Below, piece after piece: positions 45,189 to 53,167 of a DNA stretch of 64,000 bases. Origin of the DNA: UBA1563 sp041671545 (GTDB taxonomy: Bacteria; Bacteroidota; Ignavibacteria; Ignavibacteriales; Ignavibacteriaceae); NCBI GenBank assembly GCA_041671545.1, contig JBAZBI010000013.1:1-64000 (forward strand), written 5' to 3'. Numbering within the stretch: position 1 is the stretch's first letter; each line of letters starts with the position of its first letter. The position numbers and the translations under genes were made by a program. The notes under the pieces are model-generated. The model was not told the DNA's origin, made no database searches, and saw only the letters and a list, made by a program, of their open reading frames with translations.

Positions 45189-45789
45189 TTTCTTTTTCCT
45201 TAAGCTTGAATTGTTTTGAAAAATAGTAGAGGACAAAAGCAAAGGCTACTATTAGCATTCCATAAGTGATGTAAAAAACAACTGTTGAAAGCCAAGGATT
45301 TAGATTTGAACGCAGAGATTTCATAAATATCCAGAATGGTTCTTTTGCCGCCGAATATTCATCTCCCGGCGCTTCCATAACTAACAAGTAACCAAGAAAA
45401 TTTAGAAAAGCGCCTATAGCAATTATATAATTATTGTTTCTTGCGAGTCTGTTAAAATCTTCGGTATTCCTAAAGACTTTTATAATCAAAGCAATTACCA
45501 ATAGTACCATTCCGAAGGGGACGAACGGCAGCCCGACTTTTATATCGGCCATCAAGTCAAGATTCACATTTAAGAAGATAAACAGGACAGAGAAAAACAG
45601 TAACCCATCTCTTAGGATAATATAAATTAACCACCATATATCAGCAGCAACTCTTAAGGTCATTCTTGATAAAATTCGTTCGAAATATGGTCTCCCAATA
45701 TGCAGCGATGCTGAGATGACGGAGAAGAGAATTCCAAGATTTAACAAGGTCTGCGCTGTCCATATTTCTAATGCTTTATAAGTATTCAT
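45175..45789 (-). CDS. Integral membrane protein coupled to the ferredoxin
   Basis: This 204-residue protein has five predicted membrane helices (about 10-30, 50-70, 84-104, 119-137 and 168-190). A His sits in SLHIGRPYFE after helix 1. I do not recognise the family; size and coupling to a 2[4Fe-4S] protein recall membrane subunits of quinol/ferredoxin redox modules, but no NrfD or cytochrome b motif is certain. A sequence shared with the two cytochrome promoters lies upstream, at 45915-45929. Confidence 0.75.
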   Translation of the reverse strand: MNTYKALEIWTAQTLLNLGILFSVISASLHIGRPYFERILSRMTLRVAADIWWLIYIILRDGLLFFSVLFIFLNVNLDLMADIKVGLPFVPFGMVLLVIALIIKVFRNTEDFNRLARNNNYIIAIGAFLNFLGYLLVMEAPGDEYSAAKEPFWIFMKSLRSNLNPWLSTVVFYITYGMLIVAFAFVLYYFSKQFKLKEKENVQT

Positions 45790-45914
45790 TTTCTCCTCAT
45801 GTATAAATTAGTTAAGACCATTCCATTTTTAGCTGGTTGCTATTAATGAAGATAATCTTTAGTTAATAATTAATAACTTGAAGACAAATTAGAACTGCAT
45901 TTTATTAATTCATA

Positions 45915-45929
45915 ATTAACAATAATGAA
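45915..45929 (-). promoter_or_regulatory. Shared motif upstream of the membrane/ferredoxin genes
   Basis: Read on the minus strand these 15 bases are TTCATTATTGTTAAT, identical to 48078-48092 in front of the decahaem cytochrome. They lie 126 bases before the membrane-protein start codon. The TGAAA-N4-TTTCA palindrome seen at the cytochrome genes is not present here, so only part of the element is shared. Confidence 0.45.
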
Positions 45930-45945
45930 TTTATTTTTAGATTTG

Positions 45946-47379
45946 TTATGTAATATCAATTAGTGGGAGGGAAATAATAAACAATGAGCCTTTGGGTGTA
46001 TTGTTTTTCGCAATAATAGAACCGTTCATAACATTAACTATGGCTTGCGCTATACTTAAACCTAAACCATGTCCTTTTATTCCAAGTTTTTCTATTTCGC
46101 TGCTTCGATAAAACCGCTCGAAAATCTTCTCCTTTTCCGAATCACTTATTCCCAAACCTTTGTCAGCAACGGTAATGGTGATTCGATCAAGGATTTTGTT
46201 CGCTCTTATCTCAACTTTTTCATTTTGTGGAGAATATTTTATTGCATTATCTACAACATTATTTAATGCGTGTAAGAAATAATCTTCTTTGCCCCTAACA
46301 TAAATTTCATCTTCAATGAAATAATCTATTTGCTTGTGTTCAAATCTTTTTCTTATTTGATTGTTTATTAGTGAAGAAAGATTAAAAACACTATTCTGCA
46401 TTAAAACATCTTTTTCAGATTTTGAAAGAAGTAATAGTGATTGGATAATGCTTATCAATCTCTCCGTTTGTTCTTTTAATACGGGAAGTGATTGCTCACA
46501 ATCGGCACCATTTTTTTTATTACGAATAATGTATTCAAGTTCAGTGTTTATTGCGGTAATCGGTGTCATTAATTGGTGGGAGGCATTATCAGTAAAAGAT
46601 GATATTCGTTTTATTTGTTCTTCCAACCTACTGAATAGATTGTTAAGCGTATCTCTTAACTTACCTAGTTCATCGTCCGAATCCGCTTTATAATTTAATC
46701 TTTCACTAAGTTTGGTTGTAGATATACTATTGGCAAGTTTAATAATCTTGTTGATCGGGGCGAATGTACTCCTCGAAAAAATAATGCTCAACACTATTAT
46801 TATGATAATTACGGGCGGAAGCGTAATAAAATTAATAAAAACAATATTCTGAATTATAGAATCAAAAGTGGTTTTTAATGAAGATAATTGAAGCAGTGCT
46901 ACATATTCTCCTCTTTCATTATATATTTTATTATATCCTCTTCTTAATGAGGTTCCTTTGCTTCCACCATCGATAAAGTAACTTGAACCATTGAATTCCG
47001 GATATTGTAAATCAATTCCTCCGAACTTATCAACATTCATACTCTGCAATAATAATTTTCCATTGAGAGAGTAGATTTGTAAAAAAAAGGGATCATCTGT
47101 AATATGAACTAAATCAGTTTCTTCAAATTCTGCCGGATTAATTAGTTTTAACGAGTCCTTTTCATAACGAAAAGCATAAGAAATGTGGTCTATTTCGTGT
47201 CTGATTTTAAAATCAAGATTTTGGTTGAGATAAAACTTTATAAGAGAATAAGAATAGATGTTAAAACCAACATAGAGGGCAATGAGAAATAAGGCAAACA
47301 TTACCGCATTCTTAATAACACTCTTCGTAAGGACGATATTTAAAAACTTAATCTGCAAAAAATATATACCCTTCCCCAT
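45946..47379 (-). CDS. Sensor histidine kinase (HisKA/HATPase)
   Basis: The kinase has about 477 residues: membrane helices at about 22-42 and 170-190, a periplasmic sensor part between them, a HAMP linker (FAPINKIIKLANSIS...), HisKA with His in DNASHQLMTPITAI and HATPase_c with NVVDNAIKYS, DKGLGISDSE and GHGLGLSIAQAI. It is the partner of the OmpR regulator, whose gene it overlaps. The start is uncertain: ATG 47379 is used here, but TTG 47418 and TTG codons nearer the regulator stop are also open. It is probably co-transcribed from the regulator promoter. Confidence 0.9.
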   Translation of the reverse strand: MGKGIYFLQIKFLNIVLTKSVIKNAVMFALFLIALYVGFNIYSYSLIKFYLNQNLDFKIRHEIDHISYAFRYEKDSLKLINPAEFEETDLVHITDDPFFLQIYSLNGKLLLQSMNVDKFGGIDLQYPEFNGSSYFIDGGSKGTSLRRGYNKIYNERGEYVALLQLSSLKTTFDSIIQNIVFINFITLPPVIIIIIVLSIIFSRSTFAPINKIIKLANSISTTKLSERLNYKADSDDELGKLRDTLNNLFSRLEEQIKRISSFTDNASHQLMTPITAINTELEYIIRNKKNGADCEQSLPVLKEQTERLISIIQSLLLLSKSEKDVLMQNSVFNLSSLINNQIRKRFEHKQIDYFIEDEIYVRGKEDYFLHALNNVVDNAIKYSPQNEKVEIRANKILDRITITVADKGLGISDSEKEKIFERFYRSSEIEKLGIKGHGLGLSIAQAIVNVMNGSIIAKNNTPKGSLFIISLPLIDIT

Positions 47380-48016
47380 AAACAGTTCTGATAAATTTTT
47401 GGGAGGTAAAATCCTCAAGCTTTTTTCTCAAATTTTTCACAGTCACTTCAACAAAGTTTGTTGTCGTTGGATAATGAATGTCCCATATTTTTTCACAAAG
47501 TACTTCTTTCGAAATAATTGTTCCTTTATTTAGAAGAAAAAATTTGAGTAACTCGAACTCTTTTTCAGATAATTTCACGGTTTCTAATTCCATTTCAACA
47601 GCATGCGTAATTAAATTCAAGATGAAATTACCAAACGGAAGGGAGTTCGTGTTTGATTGAAATCTTCTTAACACTGCATTTATTCTTGCCAAAACTTCCT
47701 CAAAAGAAAATGGTTTGGTAATATAATCATCAGCTCCTGCGTTTAACGCTTCAACTTTGTTTGCAATTTCTGTAAGAGCGGTAAGAAGAATAATCGGAGT
47801 TTGATCTTGAAGTTCTCGTAACTGTCTACAGACCTGCAATCCGGTCATCTTTGGCATACGCCAATCCAAGAGAATTACATCAAATTTTATTTTTTTTACG
47901 GCATCCAGAACTTCTTCTCCATTACCAACAATTACCGCGTGATTACCGGTCGCCGCAAAACTTTTCAGCAATGTGTTGGCGATGGATTGTTCATCCTCGG
48001 CAATAAGCACTTCCAT
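47348..48016 (-). CDS. OmpR-family response regulator
   Basis: The 222-residue regulator has a receiver with phospho-acceptor Asp in ILLDWRMPKMTG (about 51-62), the switch Thr in LLTALTE and the Lys in ITKPFSFEE, then a winged-helix DNA-binding domain (about 125-222) with LSEKEFELLKFFLLNKG and VTVKNLRKKLE. The gene overlaps the kinase downstream. It is divergent from the decahaem cytochrome, and the motif element at 48059-48092 lies in the shared promoter gap, which suggests it controls the cytochromes. Confidence 0.93.
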   Translation of the reverse strand: MEVLIAEDEQSIANTLLKSFAATGNHAVIVGNGEEVLDAVKKIKFDVILLDWRMPKMTGLQVCRQLRELQDQTPIILLTALTEIANKVEALNAGADDYITKPFSFEEVLARINAVLRRFQSNTNSLPFGNFILNLITHAVEMELETVKLSEKEFELLKFFLLNKGTIISKEVLCEKIWDIHYPTTTNFVEVTVKNLRKKLEDFTSQKFIRTVYGEGYIFFAD

Positions 48017-48058
48017 ATTCTCTCATTTTTTTTGTTCTAAAATAGAAAAAAACTACTT

Positions 48059-48092
48059 ATGTAAAAATGAAAAACATTTCATTATTGTTAAT
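48059..48092 (+). promoter_or_regulatory. Probable operator of the decahaem cytochrome gene
   Basis: TGTAAAAATGAAAAACATTTCATT contains the palindrome TGAAA-AACA-TTTCA (48068-48081) and runs into TTCATTATTGTTAAT (48078-48092). Nearly the same block occurs at 50240-50274 before the cytochrome-porin gene. It sits 78-111 bases before the cytochrome start. Recognition by the adjacent OmpR regulator is inference. Confidence 0.6.
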
Positions 48093-48169
48093 CTATTGGA
48101 TCACTTCAGTTTCTCTACATTTTAAATGTAAATTTTAGATATTATTTATAAATAACAATAAGGATATTT

Positions 48170-50017
48170 ATGAAACGAATTTTTACTATCGTTTTGTTGA
48201 GTGGTATCTTTTCAGCGGTGATATTTGCGCAAATTACCAGAGAGCAATGTTATGTATGCCATTCGAATTCTTCTCTTCAAAAAACAATCACATTAACAAG
48301 CAGTACAGAAATCGTACCGCTTTATGTTGATTCGACCAAATTCAAGTTAAGTAAACATGCCACGCTTCTCTGTGTGAATTGTCATACCGATATCACTACG
48401 GAAAATCAGTTCAATCACAAATTATCGAAATACTATGGTGGATGGGCGCGCTTCTCTGCAAAAAATGACACCGTTACTGCTGGGCAGGAGAAAACCCGAA
48501 ACTATACTACTGTAGCTTCTAAATCATGTAATCAAAACGGATGTCATTTAACAAAAGCGGCAGTTGATTCTTCTGCACATTTTCTCACGTTTAAGCAGAA
48601 GCACGCTTCGGTACGCACGGTAAATGGTGAAAGCGTTGGGGAAGCATACGTTAATAATGATTGCAACCGTTGCCATTCGACTTGTTCAACGTGCCATTTT
48701 AAATCAAATATAAAACAGTTCCAAACAGGTGACGTCCTTGACATCTGGGCTCAACTTCAGGCTTCCGGTGATGGAACTGAACCATTGAAAACCCAGGCAA
48801 ATAACCTTACGCAATATCAAATGGACTGGACTACAAATGTTGCATCGCATACATTTTTAACGGGAGACAGTCTGCGTGCCAACAATGATGTATGCCAGAC
48901 ATGCCACATTGGATTTTACAAACCACCGATGAATGGTTTTTTATCTCTTGAAGCGCCTTACCCAAAAGCTTATGGCACAAACATCAAAAGGCATCCTCAA
49001 ATTCAGGAAAGTATTCAGAGTTCCGTTCATAAAAGTTTCAAGTGTGCAACCTGCCATACAGGAGTACATTCCTTTCCAGGAACCAGGAAAGCTGATTGGC
49101 AAACAGAAGGTGATGTTATTTGTCAGAAATGTCATATCAACCCTGCCCATGCGGGCTTTGCAAATTATTCAAAACACACAACTGTTGATTGCATATCTTG
49201 TCACTTCAGAGGATTTGTTAAAACGTCAGGACAAAACGGTCATGACGTATGGCGTGTAGATAATAAACCGGATGGAAGGGTTCGCCCGCTTGCAATGAAG
49301 TATAATGAAGCAGTAAGCTGGTATCCGCACAATATTGAAAAGCCGAATATAGTAACATCGTGCGGAACCAAATGCCATTATGACGGGAATCTACTCGGTG
49401 TACAAACATTTGTTGTCCCTGTTGAATTAACATCATTTACAGGTTCAATCAGTCATGGAATCGTTTCTTTGTTATGGCAAACAGCGACAGAGAAAAATAA
49501 CCAGGGATTTGAAATTCAAAGAAGAATTAGTACCCAATGGGAAACCGTCGGTTTTGTTAATGGAAAAGGAACTTCAACCGAAGTCACCAGGTACCATTTT
49601 ACGGATAATTTAACAAAAGTAATATTATCATCGGGATTTGTTAGTTACCGATTGCACCAATTAGACCTTGACGGAACATCAAGCTATTCAGAAGAAGTGA
49701 ATGTAAGCTTTACATCAACTCCAAAATCATTTGAACTTTCACAAAACCATCCGAATCCATTTAATCCATCTACAACAATTCGATATGCGTTACCATTTGA
49801 TAGCAACGTGAAGATATCGATTTACAAAGTGACAGGCGAATTAGTAAAAATCCTTGTAAATGGAACGAAATCAGCGGGAAGTTATGAAGTTACGATGAAT
49901 ACAGCGCGTGAAAATGTAGAGTTCTCGTCAGGCATCTACTTCTATTCAATAGAAGCCAATGCAATTGTCGGGTCGAACACATTCAGGCAAACAAAGAAGA
50001 TGATCCTTCTCAAGTAA
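48170..50017 (+). CDS. Multihaem (about 10) cytochrome c with T9SS sorting domain
   Basis: The 615-residue protein has a signal peptide (about 1-21) and ten haem-type motifs: CYVCH (27-31), CVNCH, CNQNGCH, CNRCH, CSTCH, CQTCH, CATCH, CQKCH, CISCH and CGTKCH. Eight are CxxCH; one is CX4CH and one CX3CH. Many free His residues could be distal ligands. After residue 415 a linker (VPVELTSFTG ... LLWQTATEKNNQGFEIQRR) leads to a T9SS sorting domain (LSQNHPNPFNPSTTIRYA ... KKMILLK). The protein should be matured by Ccm in the periplasm and then exported to the cell surface. AAGGAT precedes the ATG. Confidence 0.93.
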   Translation: MKRIFTIVLLSGIFSAVIFAQITREQCYVCHSNSSLQKTITLTSSTEIVPLYVDSTKFKLSKHATLLCVNCHTDITTENQFNHKLSKYYGGWARFSAKNDTVTAGQEKTRNYTTVASKSCNQNGCHLTKAAVDSSAHFLTFKQKHASVRTVNGESVGEAYVNNDCNRCHSTCSTCHFKSNIKQFQTGDVLDIWAQLQASGDGTEPLKTQANNLTQYQMDWTTNVASHTFLTGDSLRANNDVCQTCHIGFYKPPMNGFLSLEAPYPKAYGTNIKRHPQIQESIQSSVHKSFKCATCHTGVHSFPGTRKADWQTEGDVICQKCHINPAHAGFANYSKHTTVDCISCHFRGFVKTSGQNGHDVWRVDNKPDGRVRPLAMKYNEAVSWYPHNIEKPNIVTSCGTKCHYDGNLLGVQTFVVPVELTSFTGSISHGIVSLLWQTATEKNNQGFEIQRRISTQWETVGFVNGKGTSTEVTRYHFTDNLTKVILSSGFVSYRLHQLDLDGTSSYSEEVNVSFTSTPKSFELSQNHPNPFNPSTTIRYALPFDSNVKISIYKVTGELVKILVNGTKSAGSYEVTMNTARENVEFSSGIYFYSIEANAIVGSNTFRQTKKMILLK

Positions 50018-50046
50018 ATTCATCAGAAAGAAAAACTTTCTATAAA

Positions 50047-50080
50047 AAGAGCCGCCTTTGTGCGGCTCTTCTTATTTTTA
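50047..50080 (+). terminator. Rho-independent terminator
   Basis: AAGAGCCGC (50047-50055) and GCGGCTCTT (50062-50070) form a perfect 9-base stem with a 6-base loop, followed by CTTATTTTTA. It lies 30 bases after the decahaem cytochrome stop codon, so the next gene needs its own promoter. Confidence 0.88.
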
Positions 50081-50239
50081 AATTACTCGCCTTAATTAAC
50101 TCTATCAATCGGTAACGTAACTACTAAGACCAAAAAATATTAACTTTATCCGAAACGGTCCTGATTGTTCATTTTCGGCAAGTAGTACTTCTCTGTTTCT
50201 TTCATTTTTTATCCCGAAATAAGTAAAAAAAAGCTGTAG

Positions 50240-50274
50240 TGTAAAAATGAAAAATATTTCACAATTATTAACTT
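50240..50274 (+). promoter_or_regulatory. Probable operator of the cytochrome-porin gene
   Basis: GTGTAAAAATGAAAAATATT followed by TCACAATTATTAAC matches the element at 48059-48092, including the palindrome TGAAA-AATA-TTTCA (starting near 50249). It lies about 115-145 bases before the start codon. The rest of the 50018-50386 gap holds a terminator and AT-rich leader. Confidence 0.58.
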
Positions 50275-50386
50275 TCGACTGACGGCATGCTTTGCTAATT
50301 TTTCAGAGGGATTTTATTCTTATCCTCAAAGATTAAAATCCAATTGTTTTATTAAATCTTATTACACAAAACAAAAGGTTAGATCA

Positions 50387-51670
50387 ATGAAAACGTTAAA
50401 ATTTTCTTTCGGTTTCTGGATGTTATTTCTGGTAATATCCTTTTTTATGGCTCCAACAAGTAACGCAACAAGTCAATGGGCAAAAAAGACAGGTATTCCA
50501 TGTTCTACTTGTCACACGGTTTTTCCAAGGTTGACCTCTTTCGGCGAGGAGTTCTTAAAGAACGGGTATCAGCTAGAAACTACTTATACGAAAAATTGGA
50601 AAGAAGCTTTTCCAATTGATGCTGGTGGCGTTATGTTAGATGAAGTTACAAATCTGTTCGGATTTAGATTAAACATGACTCCGATTGAATTTGACACAAA
50701 ATCTTTTCAGCAAGATTCAGGTTTCGCAAAAACTACAAAGTTAACTTTAAGTAATCCGGTATGGCTGCAGATGTTTGTTGCAGGTTCAATTTATAAAGAC
50801 ATTTCTTTCTTCTCAGAATTGGAATACTCAAAAAGTTCTTTCAAGTTTAATTGGTTTTATTTTAACTTTACCAATATCCTAAACTCACCTCTGGCAAACT
50901 TTCAGGTTGGTAACATTTCTCCTTTGGAATTTGCTTCTTATCCAAATCGTTTACCCCAACTTCCTAATTTGAAGGGAGAGGTTTTTCTTATTAAGTCCTC
51001 CAGTGGAACCGGTGAATCCTCGATGGATATGTCAAGTGCAAGACCTGGAATTCAATATTTTGGAAAGCATTCCTTCGCTACCGTTTATTTAGGCGTTTCT
51101 CCAGGCGTTAGCTCTGCAAGCGTTAACCAATATCTAAATTATTGGGGTGGTGTTGTATGTAAACTCCCTGAAAATGTAATTAAAGGATTTGATGGAAGCA
51201 CGCTAACGTTACACTATTATACGGGAACAGATACAAAATATACCGGGCAAGAAGCAACAACACAAAAGGCTCAAGTTGCTAATAAATTTACTCGATTCTC
51301 TCCTCAAGTCAACATTCGTTATTACGAGAAGTTGGATATACAAGCAGCTTATGTTACCGGCACTGATGAAAATTATTCTTTAGTCGCTTCACCATCAAAA
51401 AGTTTTAAATATAGCGGTATTGCTTTAGAAGCCGGTTACATGCCGTCAGATGTTTGGCATCTTGGTGTTCATTATGATAACTATTCGTCAGAAGATAAAG
51501 TTGTTGCAACCGGTAAACCTATTCTAAATTACCAAAGAATTGTACCGAGCGCTACTTATGTAGTGAACGAAAATATCAGGTTCACTGCATATTATGAGAA
51601 AAATCTAACCGATATAGATTCAAATCTAAAAGTTGATAAAACTTATCTTAACATTAGGGTAATGTTCTAA
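50387..51670 (+). CDS. One-haem cytochrome fused to probable outer-membrane barrel (Cyc2-like)
   Basis: The 427-residue protein has a signal peptide (about 1-27), one haem motif in IPCSTCHTVFPRLTSFGEEF (Cys near 39 and 42) and then about 360 residues of alternating polar/hydrophobic strands rich in Tyr, Phe and Ser, ending in YLNIRVMF, the terminal aromatic residue of outer-membrane barrels. The order haem, then (F/V)PxLTxFGxxFxxNGY, then barrel is that of Cyc2-type fused cytochrome-porins, which move electrons across the outer membrane in iron oxidisers. Related families of unknown role share this N-terminus, so iron oxidation is not proven. AAGGTTAG precedes the ATG. Confidence 0.8.
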   Translation: MKTLKFSFGFWMLFLVISFFMAPTSNATSQWAKKTGIPCSTCHTVFPRLTSFGEEFLKNGYQLETTYTKNWKEAFPIDAGGVMLDEVTNLFGFRLNMTPIEFDTKSFQQDSGFAKTTKLTLSNPVWLQMFVAGSIYKDISFFSELEYSKSSFKFNWFYFNFTNILNSPLANFQVGNISPLEFASYPNRLPQLPNLKGEVFLIKSSSGTGESSMDMSSARPGIQYFGKHSFATVYLGVSPGVSSASVNQYLNYWGGVVCKLPENVIKGFDGSTLTLHYYTGTDTKYTGQEATTQKAQVANKFTRFSPQVNIRYYEKLDIQAAYVTGTDENYSLVASPSKSFKYSGIALEAGYMPSDVWHLGVHYDNYSSEDKVVATGKPILNYQRIVPSATYVVNENIRFTAYYEKNLTDIDSNLKVDKTYLNIRVMF

Positions 51671-51734
51671 AATTAGTTAAGCCAATTTTTTAAGATAAAA
51701 AGGACATTTTAAAAAAATCCTTTTCCCTTGTTTG

Positions 51735-51773
51735 AAAAAAATCCCCTAAGTGAATTAAAGGGGATTTTTTTTT
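51735..51773 (+). terminator. Rho-independent terminator
   Basis: A-rich ATCCCCT (51741-51747) and AGGGGAT (51759-51765), flanked by A7 and T9 runs that extend the stem, form a strong terminator 65 bases after the cytochrome-porin stop codon. Confidence 0.9.
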
Positions 51774-51942
51774 AATTTCAGGTAAACACTCAACTGTACT
51801 ATTAATCCAAACATTGTTTTTGTAAAGCAAAAATTGAATAAAAAAAATTCTTACACTATTTCGATAACTTCATAAACACTAATGCATAAGAAAAGTTTTC
51901 CAGCCAAAAGCGTTTTTACTGATTAAATTTCCATCGTAGTAA

Positions 51943-52018
51943 TTGCGGTTACCGGTTCTTCGTTTCTACTCGTAGAAGATTAAAAGAGTCCTGGGCATAG
52001 AACTTAGAACGATTTAAT
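51943..52018 (+). pseudogene. Duplicated 3' fragment of ccmF
   Basis: This stretch aligns to the ccmF end and trailer at about 44763-44841. The run AGAAGATTAAAAGAGTCCTG, the codons GGGCATAG and the trailer AACTTAGAACGATTTA are identical. One base is missing (TACCGG-TTCTTCG against TATCGGATTCTTCG), which breaks the frame. Only the last 25 or so codons and the trailer are present. Confidence 0.82.
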
Positions 52019-52057
52019 AAAAAAGCGGTAGGTTTTTAGGAATCTGCCGCTTTTTTA
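52019..52057. terminator. Copy of the ccm operon terminator
   Basis: AAAAAGCGGTAG and CTGCCGCTTTTTT pair around GTTTTTAGGAAT. The left half matches the ccmF terminator at 44842; the loop differs. It ends convergently against the TolB-like gene at 52075 and could stop transcripts from both sides. Confidence 0.8.
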
Positions 52058-52074
52058 TTATACTCTCAAAGGAC

Positions 52075-53091
52075 TTATTGTGCAGGTACATAATAACTGG
52101 AATCGGCTGAAAATATTATCTTGCTGTTATCATAGGTTAATCGTGGATTTGAAATATAGTTACCAACGAGAGGAAGATTGATCTGGGCTATTTTTTTAAG
52201 TTCATAATTGTAAGTATATAGTCTCGGATAAGTAAAATCAACATAAGATATCCACTTTCCATCTTTTGAATAATGAGCATCTCTCCCAGCCTGAATCAGT
52301 AAGTTAACTGAATAGTTGTTTAGGTCTAACTCATAAATTTTATTAGAAGTTATGAATAAAATTGTATTCCATTGTGAAACTTCGAAAGCTGTAACATGAT
52401 TTGTTTTGTCTCCTGGGAATAACAAGATGTCTGTCCCATCAATTAGGTTTAGTAATTTCAAGGAATAACTTACAGCGAGATGGTCATACAGAATATAAAC
52501 TGCTGACTTTCCATCAGAAGTGAAGTTGGAGGAATAAACATATTTTGAATTTGAAGAATCTCTGAGTAGTTTAAAGTTCTTTCCATCAACGTCCATTAAA
52601 TACATACCCGACAAATGACTAAATAAAATCTGATTCCCTGACGGCGAAATATTCCAACTCCATAAAAAATTGATATAGTTTGGTAAAGTTAATTTCGTTA
52701 AACCGGAGCCGTCTGTATTCATAAAGTAGTATGAATAGTCCGTTCCATTTAAACAAATGTTTTTTCCGTTTAGTGATAACCACAAATCGTTAAACAGATA
52801 CGGACTCAATTGATGTTTATTAGATCCATCAGCATCCATGGAATAAATAGAGTAATCGTTACAGTAAAAAATTGTGTCACGTGTCTGGGAAAGAATAAAG
52901 TTGCCCCCATTTGCAAGCAATTTAAGATTAGTGCCGTCAGTGTTAATTGAATAAATTCGCAACACACTTTTTAGTTCTGGTTTTCTTTCATGTCCATCAT
53001 CAATTAATCCACAAGAATAAAAAAATAAAAGCGATGTAATAACAACTAATAATGGCAATGCAGATTTGCTACAGTACTTAAGATTCTTCAT
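52075..53091 (-). CDS. TolB-like beta-propeller lipoprotein
   Basis: The 338-residue protein has a lipoprotein signal peptide ending FFYSC (Cys near 27), followed by WD40/TolB-type blades: YSINTDGTNLKLL, YSMDADGSNKHQL, YFMNTDGSGLTKL, YLMDVDGKNFKLL and others (about 45-335). It is likely an envelope-anchored propeller. It is not the Tol-Pal TolB itself, as no tol genes are nearby and the N-terminal TolB domain is missing. Partner unknown. Confidence 0.8.
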   Translation of the reverse strand: MKNLKYCSKSALPLLVVITSLLFFYSCGLIDDGHERKPELKSVLRIYSINTDGTNLKLLANGGNFILSQTRDTIFYCNDYSIYSMDADGSNKHQLSPYLFNDLWLSLNGKNICLNGTDYSYYFMNTDGSGLTKLTLPNYINFLWSWNISPSGNQILFSHLSGMYLMDVDGKNFKLLRDSSNSKYVYSSNFTSDGKSAVYILYDHLAVSYSLKLLNLIDGTDILLFPGDKTNHVTAFEVSQWNTILFITSNKIYELDLNNYSVNLLIQAGRDAHYSKDGKWISYVDFTYPRLYTYNYELKKIAQINLPLVGNYISNPRLTYDNSKIIFSADSSYYVPAQ

Positions 53092-53167
53092 TTTTCCCTC
53101 ATATTTAACTTTTATTTATCCTTTTCTGTTTGTTATGATACTCATCGACTTTAACCGAAGCAATAAT

